From Pediococcus argentinicus (GTDB taxonomy: Bacteria; Bacillota; Bacilli; Lactobacillales; Lactobacillaceae), in contig NZ_JQCQ01000007.1 of NCBI RefSeq assembly GCF_001437605.1, positions 1 through 63,278 of the forward strand: DNA of 63,278 nt. Reading direction: 5' to 3'. The position numbers and the translations under genes are program-made. The notes beneath the pieces are model-generated. The model did no database searches. It was given only the letters and a program-made list of their open reading frames with translations, and was not told the origin of the DNA. Numbering within the stretch: the first letter of the stretch is position 1; each line of letters begins with the position of its first letter. Below are positions 31,011 through 38,963 of the stretch, in pieces.

Positions 31011-32216
31011 TTATACTTGCCTGAAACGGCGCATTCCTAAGATATTAAGTAGGGTAAAGAGAATTCCAAAGGCAGCCAAAATAACAAGGTTGAGCCAAAC
31101 ATCGCTGAGTAAATATCCTTTGGTAATGACATTAATCATTGTATTCCCGGCGTAATACATTGGCATGATATGAGCAATCCATTGTAACCACTGAGCCATT
31201 CCTGCGAGTGGAATGATACCGGAGAAGAAGACTTGCGGAATTACTAATAATGGAATAAATTGCATCATTTGAAATTCGTTTTGCGCAAAGGTTGAAGCAA
31301 AGATTCCCATTGTCAAAGCAACAAAAGCGACTAAGACATTTGTTAAAAATACCAGCCAGAAGTTACCAACGATATGGACATTCAACACAAAGACTGTGAA
31401 ACAAACAATCAGTAATGTTTGAATGATTGCGAAAATTCCGTATCCGATGATATAACCAAAGATAATTTCACTACGTCTGATCGGGGTTGCTAGCAGTCGG
31501 CTTAAGGTTCCACTAGTTCGTTCACTTAATAATGAGATTCCTGAAATTAAGAAAACAAAGAAGAAAACAAAGAAAGTGACTAAAGCTGGTAATGCTTGAT
31601 CAAAGAATGTTGCATTTGCTCCAGCGTAAATATAGTGGGATGTAATTTTGTAATCAGTTGGTGTAACAATTTTTCCGGTAACTTTGGGTTTATTGGTCGG
31701 TTTAGACATCTTTGCTCTTGCTGGGGCGGGCAAATGAGCGGCTAATTCTTTTAAAGCTTTTTGTTGGGTTAGAATGGCTTGCTTTTGAGCTTTTAGAGCT
31801 TGGCCAGAAACCTTTAGATTCGACACTAAATCCTTACTCTTTAACTTCATGATTGAGGCCTTTAAACCATTTTTTACAAGTTGAGTCTTACCTAAATCAC
31901 TATTCTGATAAGTGACCTCTACATTTTTCCTGTCTGACATATCAATAAAAGCAATCCAGTTATGATCTTTCATTTGTTTTTGAATATGACGATCAGAATT
32001 GGTAGAACTTAATTTGAGATGCTTAGTTTCCAGATTCTCAGCGATTTGGTGATTAAGGTTATAAGTCCCCACATAACTGTTTACGGTGTTGTTATTGGCT
32101 AAGAGAACGTACATTAACGATAAAATAAAGAGCGGGGCAATAAACATTAAGCCAATAGTTCGAGGACTGCGACGCATTTGTGTCAGAACTCTTTTAATTA
32201 AGGCAATTAAGCGCAT
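31011..32216 (-). CDS. ABC-2 type transporter permease
   Basis: A 401-residue permease with one N-terminal helix (about 20-40), a large extracytoplasmic region containing a coiled-coil-like KAQKQAILTQQKALKELAAHL, and five C-terminal helices with SLLSERTSGTLSRLLATPIRRSEIIFGY, typical of ABC-2 exporters of the drug/peptide type. Its ATG overlaps the stop of the ATPase gene (TAATG). The substrate is unknown; a TetR gene diverges from this pair, as is common for drug or membrane-stress exporters. Confidence 0.85.
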   Translation of the reverse strand: MRLIALIKRVLTQMRRSPRTIGLMFIAPLFILSLMYVLLANNNTVNSYVGTYNLNHQIAENLETKHLKLSSTNSDRHIQKQMKDHNWIAFIDMSDRKNVEVTYQNSDLGKTQLVKNGLKASIMKLKSKDLVSNLKVSGQALKAQKQAILTQQKALKELAAHLPAPARAKMSKPTNKPKVTGKIVTPTDYKITSHYIYAGANATFFDQALPALVTFFVFFFVFLISGISLLSERTSGTLSRLLATPIRRSEIIFGYIIGYGIFAIIQTLLIVCFTVFVLNVHIVGNFWLVFLTNVLVAFVALTMGIFASTFAQNEFQMMQFIPLLVIPQVFFSGIIPLAGMAQWLQWIAHIMPMYYAGNTMINVITKGYLLSDVWLNLVILAAFGILFTLLNILGMRRFRQV

Positions 32217-32941
32217 TATTTATCCCTCCCAGCTGATAAAAATACTTCCTCGATTGAATCAACGCCAAATTTTTCTTTTAATTCTGATGGCGTTCCTTGA
32301 CTAATTGCATAACCATCACGAATCAACATGAGGTAGTCACATTGTTCAGCATCTTCCATTACGTGAGTGGTAATGATGATTGATTTATTCTCAGATTTCA
32401 ATTGTTTGAGTTCTTGCCAAATCTGTTGCCGAAGTTCAGGATCAATTCCAACAGTTGGCTCATCTAATATCAGTAAATGGGGGCTCTGTAATAACGCAAT
32501 CGCAACTGATAATCTACGTTTCATTCCGCCAGAATAATCACTAACAGGTTTATCTAAATCATTTGTCAGATTTACAACTTGAGCAGCGTGCTCAATCATT
32601 TTATTTAGATCAGCTTTAGCAACTGATAAAAGATTTCCGAAAAATATTAAATTCTCGCGAGCAGTTAACTCGTCGTAGAGAGCATCACTTTGTGCCATAT
32701 AACCGATTTTGCCTAGAACTTGGCGATTAGGCATTGGTGTATCAAATACTTCAATTTTACCGTGATCAACAGATTGCATTCCCATAATACATTTCACGAG
32801 AGTTGTTTTTCCGGCTCCAGAAGGACCTAAAAGGCCCACTATTTGCCCAGCAAGTAGTTCTAAATTGATATCTTTTAAAATGGGGTGCTTGCCATCATAA
32901 CTTTTTGCAATATTTTGTACGGATACTAGATTATTCGTCAT
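32216..32941 (-). CDS. ABC transporter ATP-binding protein
   Basis: A 241-residue nucleotide-binding subunit with Walker A GPSGAGKTT, signature YSGGMKRRL, Walker B LLILDEPTVGID and the switch His in ITTHVMED. It is cotranscribed with the overlapping permease. The ATG at 32941 is chosen for AAAGGAG seven bases upstream; the longer frame to 32992 would run through the operator palindrome. Confidence 0.92.
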   Translation of the reverse strand: MTNNLVSVQNIAKSYDGKHPILKDINLELLAGQIVGLLGPSGAGKTTLVKCIMGMQSVDHGKIEVFDTPMPNRQVLGKIGYMAQSDALYDELTARENLIFFGNLLSVAKADLNKMIEHAAQVVNLTNDLDKPVSDYSGGMKRRLSVAIALLQSPHLLILDEPTVGIDPELRQQIWQELKQLKSENKSIIITTHVMEDAEQCDYLMLIRDGYAISQGTPSELKEKFGVDSIEEVFLSAGRDK

Positions 32942-32964
32942 GATAAAACTCCTTTTTAGTTTCG

Positions 32965-32980
32965 GTGAGTAGCCACTCAC
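32965..32980. promoter_or_regulatory. TetR operator, copy 1
   Basis: GTGAGT-AGCC-ACTCAC, a perfect 6-bp inverted repeat immediately upstream of the ABC ATPase Shine-Dalgarno. The same core (TGAGT-N4-ACTCA) recurs before the TetR gene. Confidence 0.65.
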
Positions 32981-33065
32981 TTTTATTTTCAAGAGTAATC
33001 ATAACTCATATTTAAATAATGTCAAACCAAATTGACAATCCATTTGATAGCGGTTAAAGTAACAA

Positions 33066-33079
33066 TGAATGTTCACTCA
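33066..33079. promoter_or_regulatory. TetR operator, copy 2
   Basis: TGAAT-GTTC-ACTCA differs from copy 1 at one base in the arms and lies 22 bases before the TetR start, placed for autoregulation. Confidence 0.6.
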
Positions 33080-33100
33080 CTAAGGAGTAGGAGTTAGACA

Positions 33101-33745
33101 ATGGAAAATAAACGAATTACTGATTTATTTGCAGAAAGTTTAGATCAAAATTGTGATTTGTCGGAAAAACAGAAAGCTATTTTACGCTCTAGTTTGGAAC
33201 TGTTTGCAGAACAAGGTTTTACCAAAACTAATACTTCACAAATTGCTCAAAAGGCGGGAGTTGCTGAAGGAACGGTCTATCGTAGGTTTAAGACCAAAGA
33301 TGAAATTCTTGCTGCCATATTGGCACCTTTAACTGGCCAAGTCGTAAATGCTTTGGTTGAGGATTTCACGCAGCATCGCTTTGATGTCGAATATGTCACT
33401 TTACGCGATTTCTTACGAGCAGTTGTAGAAAATCGAATGCATTTTGTAAATGAAAACTATAAAGTAATCAAAGTGTTTATAAGCCAAGCACTATTTCAAC
33501 AACAATTAGTTCAAACTTTGATGGGAGAATTCCAAAAAGCATTACAAGAAAATCTGTTTTTAACCTTAAAGAATTTAAAACAAAGAGAGTTGTTAGTAGA
33601 TTGGCCAGACCCAAGAATCTTTCAATTTATGGCAGGAACAGTTGTTACGTTCCTCCTACGGGTTCTTTTCATGGGTCCTCAAGATGTTGAAGCTGAGATT
33701 GAGATGACACTAGATTTTCTTGAAAAAGGATTATCTCCAGAATAA
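33101..33745 (+). CDS. TetR family transcriptional regulator
   Basis: A 214-residue regulator. The N-terminal helix-turn-helix (about residues 25-70) reads FAEQGFTKTNTSQIAQKAGVAEGTVYRRFKTKDEIL, a standard TetR domain; the rest is the all-helical ligand-binding domain. Divergent from the ABC exporter with two matching palindromes between, so it very likely represses the exporter and itself. The reductase gene 13 bases downstream may be in its operon and hint at a toxic electrophile or quinone as inducer; that is speculation. Confidence 0.9.
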   Translation: MENKRITDLFAESLDQNCDLSEKQKAILRSSLELFAEQGFTKTNTSQIAQKAGVAEGTVYRRFKTKDEILAAILAPLTGQVVNALVEDFTQHRFDVEYVTLRDFLRAVVENRMHFVNENYKVIKVFISQALFQQQLVQTLMGEFQKALQENLFLTLKNLKQRELLVDWPDPRIFQFMAGTVVTFLLRVLFMGPQDVEAEIEMTLDFLEKGLSPE

Positions 33746-33758
33746 GGGGGAGTTATCT

Positions 33759-34736
33759 ATGGAGTATAGAGCTTTAGAGGTTAGTAAAGGTTTAAATGAA
33801 ATTCAGACTAATTATGTAACAAAGAAATTTGGTGAGCTAAATGTAGGGGAGGTACTTATTAAGGTTCATTACTCTGATATTAATTATAAGGATCGTTTGG
33901 CTGTGAAAGTGAATGGTGGGGTGATTCGTGATTATCCAAAGGTGCCAGGCATTGATTTAGCTGGTGAGGTGATGGAATCTCAAGACAAGCATTTTACCAA
34001 AGGCGATTTTGTGGCAGCCACTAGTTATGGTATTGGCATAAACATTGACGGTGGATTTAGTGAATATGCCGTTATTCCGGGAGATTGGATGATTAACCTA
34101 AACGAACTAAGTACGGAAGAATCTATGCGATATGGAACTTCTGGATTTACGGCCGCTCTTTCAATTGACGAACAATTGAAAAACGGATTGATAGTAGATA
34201 GTCAGCCTTATATTTTAATTACAGGTGTTACTGGCGGAGTCGGGATGACGACACTCTTAATATTAGCTAAATTAGGATTTAAAAATATATCGGTTCTGGT
34301 TCGTAATTATGATTATAGGGAGCAACTATCGCAATTAGGAGCTACTAATTTCATTTCACCTGAAGATCTTAACTTAAATGGGAAATTATTAGCTAAGCAA
34401 AAATTTGATTATGCTTTTGACACTGTAGGGGGAGATATTTTGGCAAATATTTTACCTCAGGTTGTCTATGGTGGCAGTGTCACCAGTTGTGGTAATGCAG
34501 CAGGAAATCAACTCAATACAACGGTTTTACCATTTATTTTACGAGGTATTAAACTGATTGGAATTGATTCTGTACAAGTTGATATAGCAAGGCGGAAAGA
34601 AATTTGGCAACATCTTGAAACAGGATGGAATGTTGCTGATAAGATTCCATTTAAGCTGATTGCTTTTGATGAAGTAGAAAACGAATTGAAAAAACTCAAT
34701 AAAAAAAGTTTTGAGAAAATTGTTATAAAAATATAA
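33759..34736 (+). CDS. MDR-family quinone/acryloyl-CoA reductase-like protein (YhdH/YhfP type)
   Basis: A 325-residue zinc-free medium-chain dehydrogenase/reductase. It has the GroES-like N-domain (YSDINYKDRLAV, PKVPGIDLAGEV) and a Rossmann domain with ITGVTGGVGMTTL. The YhdH/YhfP subgroup reduces acryloyl-CoA or quinones with NADPH. It begins at ATG 33759 behind AAGGGGGAG; an in-frame upstream start inside tetR is rejected. Probably cotranscribed with the TetR gene. Confidence 0.85.
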   Translation: MEYRALEVSKGLNEIQTNYVTKKFGELNVGEVLIKVHYSDINYKDRLAVKVNGGVIRDYPKVPGIDLAGEVMESQDKHFTKGDFVAATSYGIGINIDGGFSEYAVIPGDWMINLNELSTEESMRYGTSGFTAALSIDEQLKNGLIVDSQPYILITGVTGGVGMTTLLILAKLGFKNISVLVRNYDYREQLSQLGATNFISPEDLNLNGKLLAKQKFDYAFDTVGGDILANILPQVVYGGSVTSCGNAAGNQLNTTVLPFILRGIKLIGIDSVQVDIARRKEIWQHLETGWNVADKIPFKLIAFDEVENELKKLNKKSFEKIVIKI

Positions 34737-34928
34737 GTGCAACTAGCCCCAACACGTTGGTAAATAAAGCGATTTTATAAAATTGGCATAGGTGGTACCT
34801 GTCTAAATGATCCGAGTGTCAAGACTTGTATTTAAATTTTTTTGCTAGTAATGTAGATACTCGTATGAGGCATGAATTTACTATTTTACCGTGCGTTATA
34901 TAAACCATAAAATAGGGGTGTATTTGTA
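34737..34928 (+). promoter_or_regulatory. pnuC leader with possible RNA switch
   Basis: A possible promoter is TTGTAT-N17-TAATGT (about 34827-34855). In the leader CTATTTTA (about 34880-34887) can pair with TAAAATAG (about 34907-34914), which abuts the Shine-Dalgarno AGGGGTG, and GCATG can pair with CGTGC. Sequestration of the ribosome site by an NAD-type riboswitch, known upstream of pnuC genes, is possible but unproven. Confidence 0.35.
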
Positions 34929-35693
34929 GTGGAACAACATATTGAAGACGGCAACATTGCTGCCGTAGACGTTTTTAAGCCAAGTTGGTATGTAGAACAA
35001 ATGAAGGGGTGGAGTTTTAAGAGTTATATGCTCTTGATGCTTGGAATTGGTGTAATTGTTGGAACAACAATTACTCAGCCCATAAATACAACAGCCATTG
35101 TTACAATGGTTGCTGCCATTCTTGGATTTACTTGTACTATCTCGATCACGAATGCTAAACCACTGAATGGTGTTTTAGGATTGGTATCGGCTCTGATTTA
35201 TTGTTACGTTGCTTATCAAGCTCGTAATTATAATGATATTTTGCTTCAATGTACGTATATGATTTTATTGGATATTCCAGTTTTGGTAATGCCAAAATGG
35301 GCTAAGAATGTTGAAAGTCATATTAAGAGTTTAACGGTCAAGAATGATTCCGCTAAAACTTTCAAACATTGGGCACTAGTTGCATTGTTCTTTGCAGTCG
35401 TTTTAGGATTATTATTTGTTTGGGAATCTCGATTTACAAACAGTCCACGTCCTTTGATTGATAGTATTGCTGCAACCATTGGTATTACAGGGGCATTATT
35501 AACCACACTCCGTTATAGCGACACATATTTCTTCTGGTTTACTCAAGGAATTATGTCAATCGTTCTATGGGGAATCACAGCTGCTCAAGGCGACGCTAAT
35601 TCAGTATTGTTCTTCACATACATGCTTTACTTAGCAAATGATTTATTAGCATTCTTTGATCGCGATATCGCATGGTTCCACCGCAATAAATAG
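34929..35693 (+). CDS. pnuC: PnuC-family nicotinamide riboside/mononucleotide transporter
   Basis: A 254-residue membrane protein with seven or eight helices. The C-terminal part, with ATIGITGALLTTLRYSDTYFFWF and TYMLYLANDLLAFFDRD, carries the aromatic, substrate-stacking pattern of PnuC facilitators, which import nicotinamide riboside and depend on intracellular phosphorylation. It starts with GTG behind AGGGGTG. It stands alone and ends in a terminator before tRNA-Gly. Confidence 0.85.
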   Translation: MEQHIEDGNIAAVDVFKPSWYVEQMKGWSFKSYMLLMLGIGVIVGTTITQPINTTAIVTMVAAILGFTCTISITNAKPLNGVLGLVSALIYCYVAYQARNYNDILLQCTYMILLDIPVLVMPKWAKNVESHIKSLTVKNDSAKTFKHWALVALFFAVVLGLLFVWESRFTNSPRPLIDSIAATIGITGALLTTLRYSDTYFFWFTQGIMSIVLWGITAAQGDANSVLFFTYMLYLANDLLAFFDRDIAWFHRNK

Positions 35694-35732
35694 AAATTTA
35701 GCATTTATAAAACATTTTTAAAATAGGTAGGA

Positions 35733-35767
35733 AGTCATCAGTCATTAATTTGATTGGTGATTTTTTA
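35733..35767 (+). terminator. Terminator after pnuC
   Basis: TCATCAGTCA pairs with TGATTGGTGA (with G-U pairs) around TTAATT, then six T. Confidence 0.7.
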
Positions 35768-35816
35768 TTACTAAACTATAGTACTGCGATTTAAACTAGA
35801 AATTATTATCCGTTGT

Positions 35817-35822
35817 GCTATA
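35817..35822 (+). promoter_or_regulatory. tRNA-Gly extended -10 promoter
   Basis: TGCTATACT ends about 13 bases before the tRNA. The -35 region is weak. Confidence 0.5.
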
Positions 35823-35835
35823 CTTTTACTGTTAT

Positions 35836-35906
35836 GCGAATGTAGTTTAATGGTAAAATTCAAGCTTCCCAAGCTTGTGTCGCGGGTTCGATTCCCGTCA
35901 TTCGCT
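35836..35906 (+). tRNA. tRNA-Gly (anticodon CCC)
   Basis: A 71-nt tRNA. Acceptor GCGAATG pairs with CATTCGC, anticodon stem CAAGC/GCTTG encloses TTCCCAA (anticodon CCC), T arm CGGGTTCGATTCCCG, discriminator T. The gene is intact; its 3' end is the left attachment site of the neighbouring island. Confidence 0.94.
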
Positions 35907-35909
35907 TTT
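35896..35909. repeat. attL core
   Basis: CGTCATTCGCTTTT, overlapping the T-arm end, acceptor stem and discriminator of tRNA-Gly. Confidence 0.85.
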
Positions 35910-36033
35910 TAGTAGGGTCTAAGAACATTCTAAAAAAAACAAAAAAATAGCCTAACGCCTTGAAAACATTGGTGTTAAGCTATTTTTAATTTTTAAGAAG
36001 GTTCCAAGAATATCCCATGTTTTTAAAAAGACT

Positions 36034-36054
36034 TTGCACATATTTTGCACACAT
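36034..36054. repeat. Candidate integrase arm-type sites, left end
   Basis: TTTGCACATA followed by TTTTGCACACAT (36043-36054). The same 12-mer lies in the same orientation near the right end at 42366-42377, as expected for arm-type binding sites of a tyrosine integrase with an N-terminal arm-binding domain. Confidence 0.5.
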
Positions 36055-37193
36055 TTATTTTATTGCTGTTTTGGTATCGACATTTTTATCAACTAACAGA
36101 TCTAATCCAGAAATTATTTTTTCATCATTAGATTTTTCCAATTCATCAATTAAATATGCATACGTTCGAGTAGTAGTTGTAATATCTGAATGACCTAATC
36201 TTTTTGCAATGGCATAAATATCTACACCTTGTGAAAGTAGGTAGGCAACATGTGAATGACACAAAGAGTGAAAGTGGAAATTCTTACGATTGATATCTAA
36301 CTTCTCCATATTTTTACGCAGAGTTTTGTTTACCGCATTAGAAGAAGGAATGGTTCCAAATTGTGTGGTAAATAATAAATCAGTTTTCTGTGGATCCTTT
36401 GCATTTTTCAATTCTTTAAACACATTTACCAAAGTCTTATTAATCGGAATGATTCGATTGGAACTTTCAGTTTTTGTTTCTTTGAATTTACCGCCTTTAA
36501 AATAGTTCCAAGCTTTATTGATATTAATAGTCTTAAAGTTAAGATTAATATCTTTCCACGTAAGGGCCATAATTTCGCCTATACGAGCTCCTGTAAAAAT
36601 TGCGGTTAATATCATGTAGTTAGAGGAGTAATGATAATCTAGGTGATTTAACAGGTACTCAGTGAGTCTCTTTAGTTCTTGCACATTCATATAATCTACT
36701 TTAACTTTACGATTCTTATTGGAAACTACTACAGTATTAAAAGTGAAATCTTTTTCGATCACACTATCGTACAATGCATTTTGCACACATTTCTTTAGAA
36801 TATTATTCTTTTCGATTACTGTAGAAGGGGCATGCTGCTTACCATATTCATTTATGAATGATTGATAATCAGCACGTTTTATCTCATTTATTTTTTGTTC
36901 ACCGAAGAACTTCTTAATTAGGTGTTCTGTTGCTTTGTATCTTGATAAAGTGATTGGCATAATAGAATCTGCTTTGTATATTTCGTACCAGGAATTGAAG
37001 TATTCGTGGAAAGGAACTTCGCCTCTATAAATTCCAGAATTTTTCTGAAGTTTAAGTTCTAATTCCATGCTGTAATTAAGAGCTTCTTTTTTGGTTTTGA
37101 ATCCAGCCTTACTCTTAGTTTTAAGCTTCCATTTTCATCAGTATAAGAAACTCTGATTTGCCAACTTTTGCCACGTTTAGTAATACTTGCCAT
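36055..37193 (-). pseudogene. Phage-type tyrosine integrase, frameshifted and catalytically altered
   Basis: The true start is ATG 37193 behind GGAGG. The first ~22 codons (ASITKRGKSWQIRVSYTDENG) are the arm-type DNA-binding domain; near 37130 one base is missing, after which the frame continues as KLKTKSKAGFKTKKEALNY into the 337-codon core-binding and catalytic part. In the catalytic domain Arg I (TGARIGEIMALTW) and Tyr (TTRTYAYL) are present, but the HxxR motif reads HSLCH: the second catalytic Arg is Cys (TGT at 36261-36259, one C-to-T change from CGT). Both lesions predict loss of recombination. An internal start at 37068 lacks a Shine-Dalgarno. Confidence 0.88.
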
Positions 37194-37329
37194 AATAGAA
37201 CCTCCGTTCTCTTGAAAGGTGCTTCTAATATAGTAAAATTGAGTATATTAAAAGAGCCTTGCAAAAGGTTATTTTTTGACTAGATGCACTCTCAAAACTT
37301 GGTAGGGGATGAGGGTGTATTTTTTTATG
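37194..37329. other. Gap between integrase and small membrane gene
   Basis: Two minus-strand hairpins are visible: ACACCCTC with GAGAGTGCA after the membrane gene, and AACCTT-TTGC-AAGGCT followed by CTTTT (37248-37270). The second is a plausible terminator. Nothing coding. Confidence 0.4.
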
Positions 37330-37626
37330 TCATTTAATATGGGAAATCATTAAACCTAAAACGGTTAATAAAAGTCCAGCCAATGCTATGGTAGTACTGA
37401 TATACCAAATGATTAACGATGATTTCACTTTCTCAACTCTGAGCTCATCTTTAGAGTCCATTAAATCCATTTTATCCGTTAGTTTTTCTGCTACATGAGA
37501 TAATTCTTCGTGAGTTACATACTTGTTCATATTTCCGCCACCTCCATTGTCATTTGGCTTTATTATATCATCTAGCTCAGGAGGTACCTTCTCTTGATAG
37601 TCATGCATTTGGATTATGCTACTCAT
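37330..37626 (-). CDS. Small tail-anchored membrane protein of the island
   Basis: 97 residues from the ATG at 37626, or 66 from the ATG at 37530. The inner start has the stronger Shine-Dalgarno (GGAGGTGG), which itself encodes the odd NGGGGN stretch in the longer form; the outer start overlaps the end of the preceding gene and has AGGTG. The shared part is a charged coiled-coil-like helix (HEELSHVAEKLTDKMDLMD) followed by one C-terminal hydrophobic helix, a layout known from small phage proteins such as XhlA-like ones. I assign no function. Confidence 0.6.
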   Translation of the reverse strand: MSSIIQMHDYQEKVPPELDDIIKPNDNGGGGNMNKYVTHEELSHVAEKLTDKMDLMDSKDELRVEKVKSSLIIWYISTTIALAGLLLTVLGLMISHIK

Positions 37627-38089
37627 TTTGATCACCTAGATATGATGGGGATAGAACGCTTGTTAATATTTCCTTATGAATCTCGCTTCCATCTTTACCA
37701 CTAATAAAGATAGCGTCAACATTAATACCTAATTGTGAAGCAGTATTACCAACAAAAGGATTATCAAAAGTGAAAGTATGCTCAAATTTATAAATATTTG
37801 ATTGATTAATTTCTATGGATTCTTTCGAGTTATAATATGTGCTAACAAGCGATTCGGCACCAATAATTGGTTCTGTTGAAATAATATCTGATCCAGACAA
37901 ATTATCGATTGAATATAAATTACAATCAATAGATTTTAGATCATGATTACCATATTGAACACTGCAATCAGCAATCACTTTAACTGAGAGAGTTCCAACA
38001 CTATGGTAATTACCATCTATTAGTGTGATACTGAATTTTCCAATTGATGGATTGAAAATATTTGTATATTTCTCAAATGGGTTTTCCAT
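37619..38089 (-). CDS. Unrecognised 156-residue island protein
   Basis: A soluble, mostly beta-predicted protein (FSITLIDGNYHSVGTLSVKVIADCSVQYG, IYKFEHTFTFDNPF). No family recognised. The start ATG at 38089 follows GGAGG at 6 bases; the frame further upstream runs through a tRNA-like fragment and is rejected. Its end overlaps the next small membrane gene, and it follows the 246-residue membrane gene on the same strand, so the three look like an operon. Confidence 0.6.
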   Translation of the reverse strand: MENPFEKYTNIFNPSIGKFSITLIDGNYHSVGTLSVKVIADCSVQYGNHDLKSIDCNLYSIDNLSGSDIISTEPIIGAESLVSTYYNSKESIEINQSNIYKFEHTFTFDNPFVGNTASQLGINVDAIFISGKDGSEIHKEILTSVLSPSYLGDQNE

Positions 38090-38126
38090 ATGTATCCTCC
38101 TGATTATTATTTTGTTAATTCCCACA

Positions 38127-38143
38127 TCTCGAGTCGAACGAGA
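38127..38143 (-). other. tRNA T-arm-like fragment
   Basis: On the minus strand TCTCG-TTCGACT-CGAGA has the exact shape of a tRNA T arm (5-bp stem, seven-base TTCRANY loop) followed by TGTGGGA like an acceptor 3' strand. No matching 5' half (TCCCACA) is found within 100 bases upstream, so it is not a tRNA gene. It may be a relic of an older attachment site. Confidence 0.35.
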
Positions 38144-38160
38144 AGGAGCCACCAGAGTGA

Positions 38161-38901
38161 CTAAATAAATTTAAAAAACAGTAAAAATGGAAATCCTATG
38201 TTCAGTATCCAAAATGATAAATGGATAAAGATATTTTTAATACGATAAGGGTTAAACATTGTTTTTGCGAATACTATTTCAGTAAATGTTCTCGTTCCCA
38301 AAAAATTAACAACAATAAAAATAAGTAATATAAAAATGTTTTGTTTTGTTTGATATATAATCCAAGTATTTATAAAGGAAAAGAAAATTGAAATCGGCCA
38401 TATGATGCGCGAAATTTTATGTAAATTGTTTACGATTGATAAATCCTGTGAATTTATATAGCTCGCTATCTTTAACTTGAAAAAAAGAAAGAGTGATCCC
38501 AAGTTTACAATTGAAAACAACAGAATAGATATTGGAACAGTTTGAATAAATAATAATAAAAAGTGATTATAATCAAATATATTATTTTTTATACTAGTAA
38601 TATCTCTCAAAATAATAGGCACTATAACTATAAGAAATAAACTTATATTAGTAAAAAGATTAGACTGCTTTGATCTTGTTTGCCAAGTTTTTTCATTGCG
38701 GTATTCTTCATATGATTTGTTATTAGTTTGCTTAATATTTACCTGTCCATTGATATTAGTATTATTTATTTGTGCAAAGTTATTTTGACTATTATCGTAA
38801 CTAGTTTCTGACTTTGTTTGATGATAAGAAGCTGATGTATTAATGAATGTAATTATTGCGGTTATAAGACTTAGAATACCTGTGATTAGTGGAATTGACA
38901 T
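38161..38901 (-). CDS. Island membrane protein with about six helices
   Basis: 246 residues. A first hydrophobic helix (about 3-22) is followed by a soluble, Asn-rich stretch (residues 35-62, with NNTNINGQVNIKQTNN) and then five hydrophobic helices to a C-terminus in FLLFFKFI. No family recognised. The start has GGAGGAG, preceded by the 32-bp leader repeat. Very low GC compared with its host genes supports acquisition. Candidates are superinfection exclusion or phage defence, by position only. Confidence 0.65.
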   Translation of the reverse strand: MSIPLITGILSLITAIITFINTSASYHQTKSETSYDNSQNNFAQINNTNINGQVNIKQTNNKSYEEYRNEKTWQTRSKQSNLFTNISLFLIVIVPIILRDITSIKNNIFDYNHFLLLFIQTVPISILLFSIVNLGSLFLFFKLKIASYINSQDLSIVNNLHKISRIIWPISIFFSFINTWIIYQTKQNIFILLIFIVVNFLGTRTFTEIVFAKTMFNPYRIKNIFIHLSFWILNIGFPFLLFFKFI

Positions 38902-38920
38902 TTACTACTCCTCCAAAATA

Positions 38921-38952
38921 CAGTTTTTAACGAGGACCAGTCTGTTGCTCGT
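38921..38952 (-). repeat. Copy 2 of the 32-bp leader motif
   Basis: On the minus strand ACGAG and CTCGT can close a hairpin, followed by TAAAAACTG and, 8 bases on, GGAGGAG and the ATG of the 246-residue gene. Copy 1 is at 8636-8667. Confidence 0.6.
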
Positions 38953-38963
38953 ATTATTTATTA

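Noticed and set aside
34791-34800. T-box-like GGTGGTACC before pnuC
   Set aside because: It lacks the following CGCGG, a stem I with specifier, and a terminator; the match is short and chance-like.
38101-38160. A tRNA gene on the minus strand
   Set aside because: Only the T arm and acceptor 3' strand are recognisable; no 5' acceptor, D arm or anticodon arm can be found upstream.
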